Source of the DNA: Bacteroidaceae bacterium
GTDB taxonomy: Bacteria > Bacteroidota > Bacteroidia > Bacteroidales > Bacteroidaceae
Length of the DNA: 6,156 nt
Reading direction: 5' to 3'
Assembly: GCA_017961965.1 (NCBI GenBank)
Contig: JAGCWG010000233.1
Location: 1-6,156 of the forward strand
The position numbers were made by a program, and so were the translations under genes. The notes below the pieces were generated by a model. That model was not told where the DNA came from and made no database searches. It worked only from the letters and a program-made list of their open reading frames with translations. This document shows positions 5,751-6,156 of the stretch, in pieces; positions within the stretch are counted from its first letter, which is position 1; each line of letters opens with the position of its first letter.

Positions 5751-6156
5751 CCTTTCCTTCTGGCTTGCTCCAGTAGCACCTCCAGATGGCGCTTCTCGTT
5801 GAGAAGCATCTCTATCTGCTGCTCCAGAATGACCACGCGCTGGCGCATGCCTTTGTTTTCTTCTCGCAGGCGCTGGAGTTCCTCGTCTTGGCCTTTGCGG
5901 TAGCCGGTGCGGGCAGCGTACATCCTCTCTTTGATGCCGCCCTGGGTGACAAACTGCTTCTCCAGGCCGCTCAGGTAGGTCTTCATCATCTTGTCCACCA
6001 TGTGGAGGAGGGTCAGGGCTATGTTGCACAGCTCTTCGGCGTTCCATTTGGCGAAGAAGGGCTCATAGTCATTCACCTTGTTGTGGAAGCGGCAGAAGCG
6101 GAGCATTTCGTCATAGCGGGGATGTGATGGATCCCAGCGCGTGAGGCTTCGCGTGA
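5741..6156 (-). CDS. Four-helix-bundle 'suffix'-domain protein, C-terminal part (5' end outside window)
   Basis: The frame is open from the right edge of the window to TGA at 5743-5741, giving 137 visible residues. The N-terminal four-helix-bundle part would lie to the right. The first visible residues, RSLTRWDPSHPRYDEM, lead into DYEPFFAKWNAEELCN and then QFVTQGGIKERMYAARTGYR, which I recognise as the Bacteroidota four-helix-bundle suffix domain (TIGR04258-like). The ATG at 6106 is internal because this conserved sequence continues upstream of it. The tail is a coiled coil (bases about 5878-5771) with regular a/d positions: Leu, Leu, Asn, Met, Val, Leu, Ile, Leu, Lys, Leu, Leu. The Asn at one core position is a feature of parallel dimers. 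The last 40 residues are charged and end in RRKGCQ. Base composition is visibly GC-rich (GCG, CTG, CGC codons), unlike both the ara genes and the small bundle gene at 665. It is convergent with the pentose cluster. No function is known; a nucleic-acid-binding or scaffold role is only a guess. Confidence 0.85.
   Translation of the reverse strand, partial: TRSLTRWDPSHPRYDEMLRFCRFHNKVNDYEPFFAKWNAEELCNIALTLLHMVDKMMKTYLSGLEKQFVTQGGIKERMYAARTGYRKGQDEELQRLREENKGMRQRVVILEQQIEMLLNEKRHLEVLLEQARRKGCQ

Noticed and set aside
5786..6127. 113-codon open frame on the plus strand opposite the suffix-domain gene
   Set aside because: The minus-strand frame has clear family motifs and a coiled coil; the plus-strand one is its GC-rich complement.

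Overview
The window looks like a chromosomal piece of a Bacteroidota bacterium, probably Prevotellaceae or Bacteroidaceae. The reasons are the lack of Shine-Dalgarno sequences before clear starts, the close resemblance of the sugar genes to Bacteroides/Prevotella versions as I remember them, and a four-helix-bundle protein with the 'suffix' extension typical of this phylum. The genus is an inference from codon style (CTC, CGT, AAG and CCA favoured in the sugar genes) and is not certain.

Layout. Bases 1-5302 on the plus strand form a pentose-catabolism cluster: the C-terminal 207 residues of L-arabinose isomerase (araA), a small four-helix-bundle gene, an FGGY ribulokinase (araB), transketolase (tkt), and ribose-5-phosphate isomerase B (rpiB), which overlaps tkt by one base. 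A strong intrinsic terminator at 5321-5362 closes the cluster. Bases 5363-5740 hold no convincing gene but are full of repeats. From 5741 to the right edge, on the minus strand and convergent with the cluster, lies the C-terminal part of a second four-helix-bundle protein ending in a leucine-rich coiled coil.

How the genes work together. AraA makes L-ribulose from L-arabinose and AraB phosphorylates it. The 4-epimerase (AraD) that would give D-xylulose 5-phosphate is not in the window. Transketolase and RpiB then move the carbon through the non-oxidative pentose phosphate pathway. Co-transcription with the ara genes is inferred from order, strand and spacing.

Most unusual parts. (1) A small AT-rich four-helix-bundle gene sits between araA and araB, enclosed by near-perfect inverted repeats made of TTTTGAA-type heptads that fill almost all of both intergenic gaps. 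It looks like a compact insertion module. (2) A 137-bp structure at 5521-5657 has 19-bp inverted ends carrying a GGGACAGG core. It resembles a REPIN or MITE and lies just past the 3' end of the second four-helix-bundle gene. (3) A CT-rich imperfect inverted repeat lies between araB and tkt.
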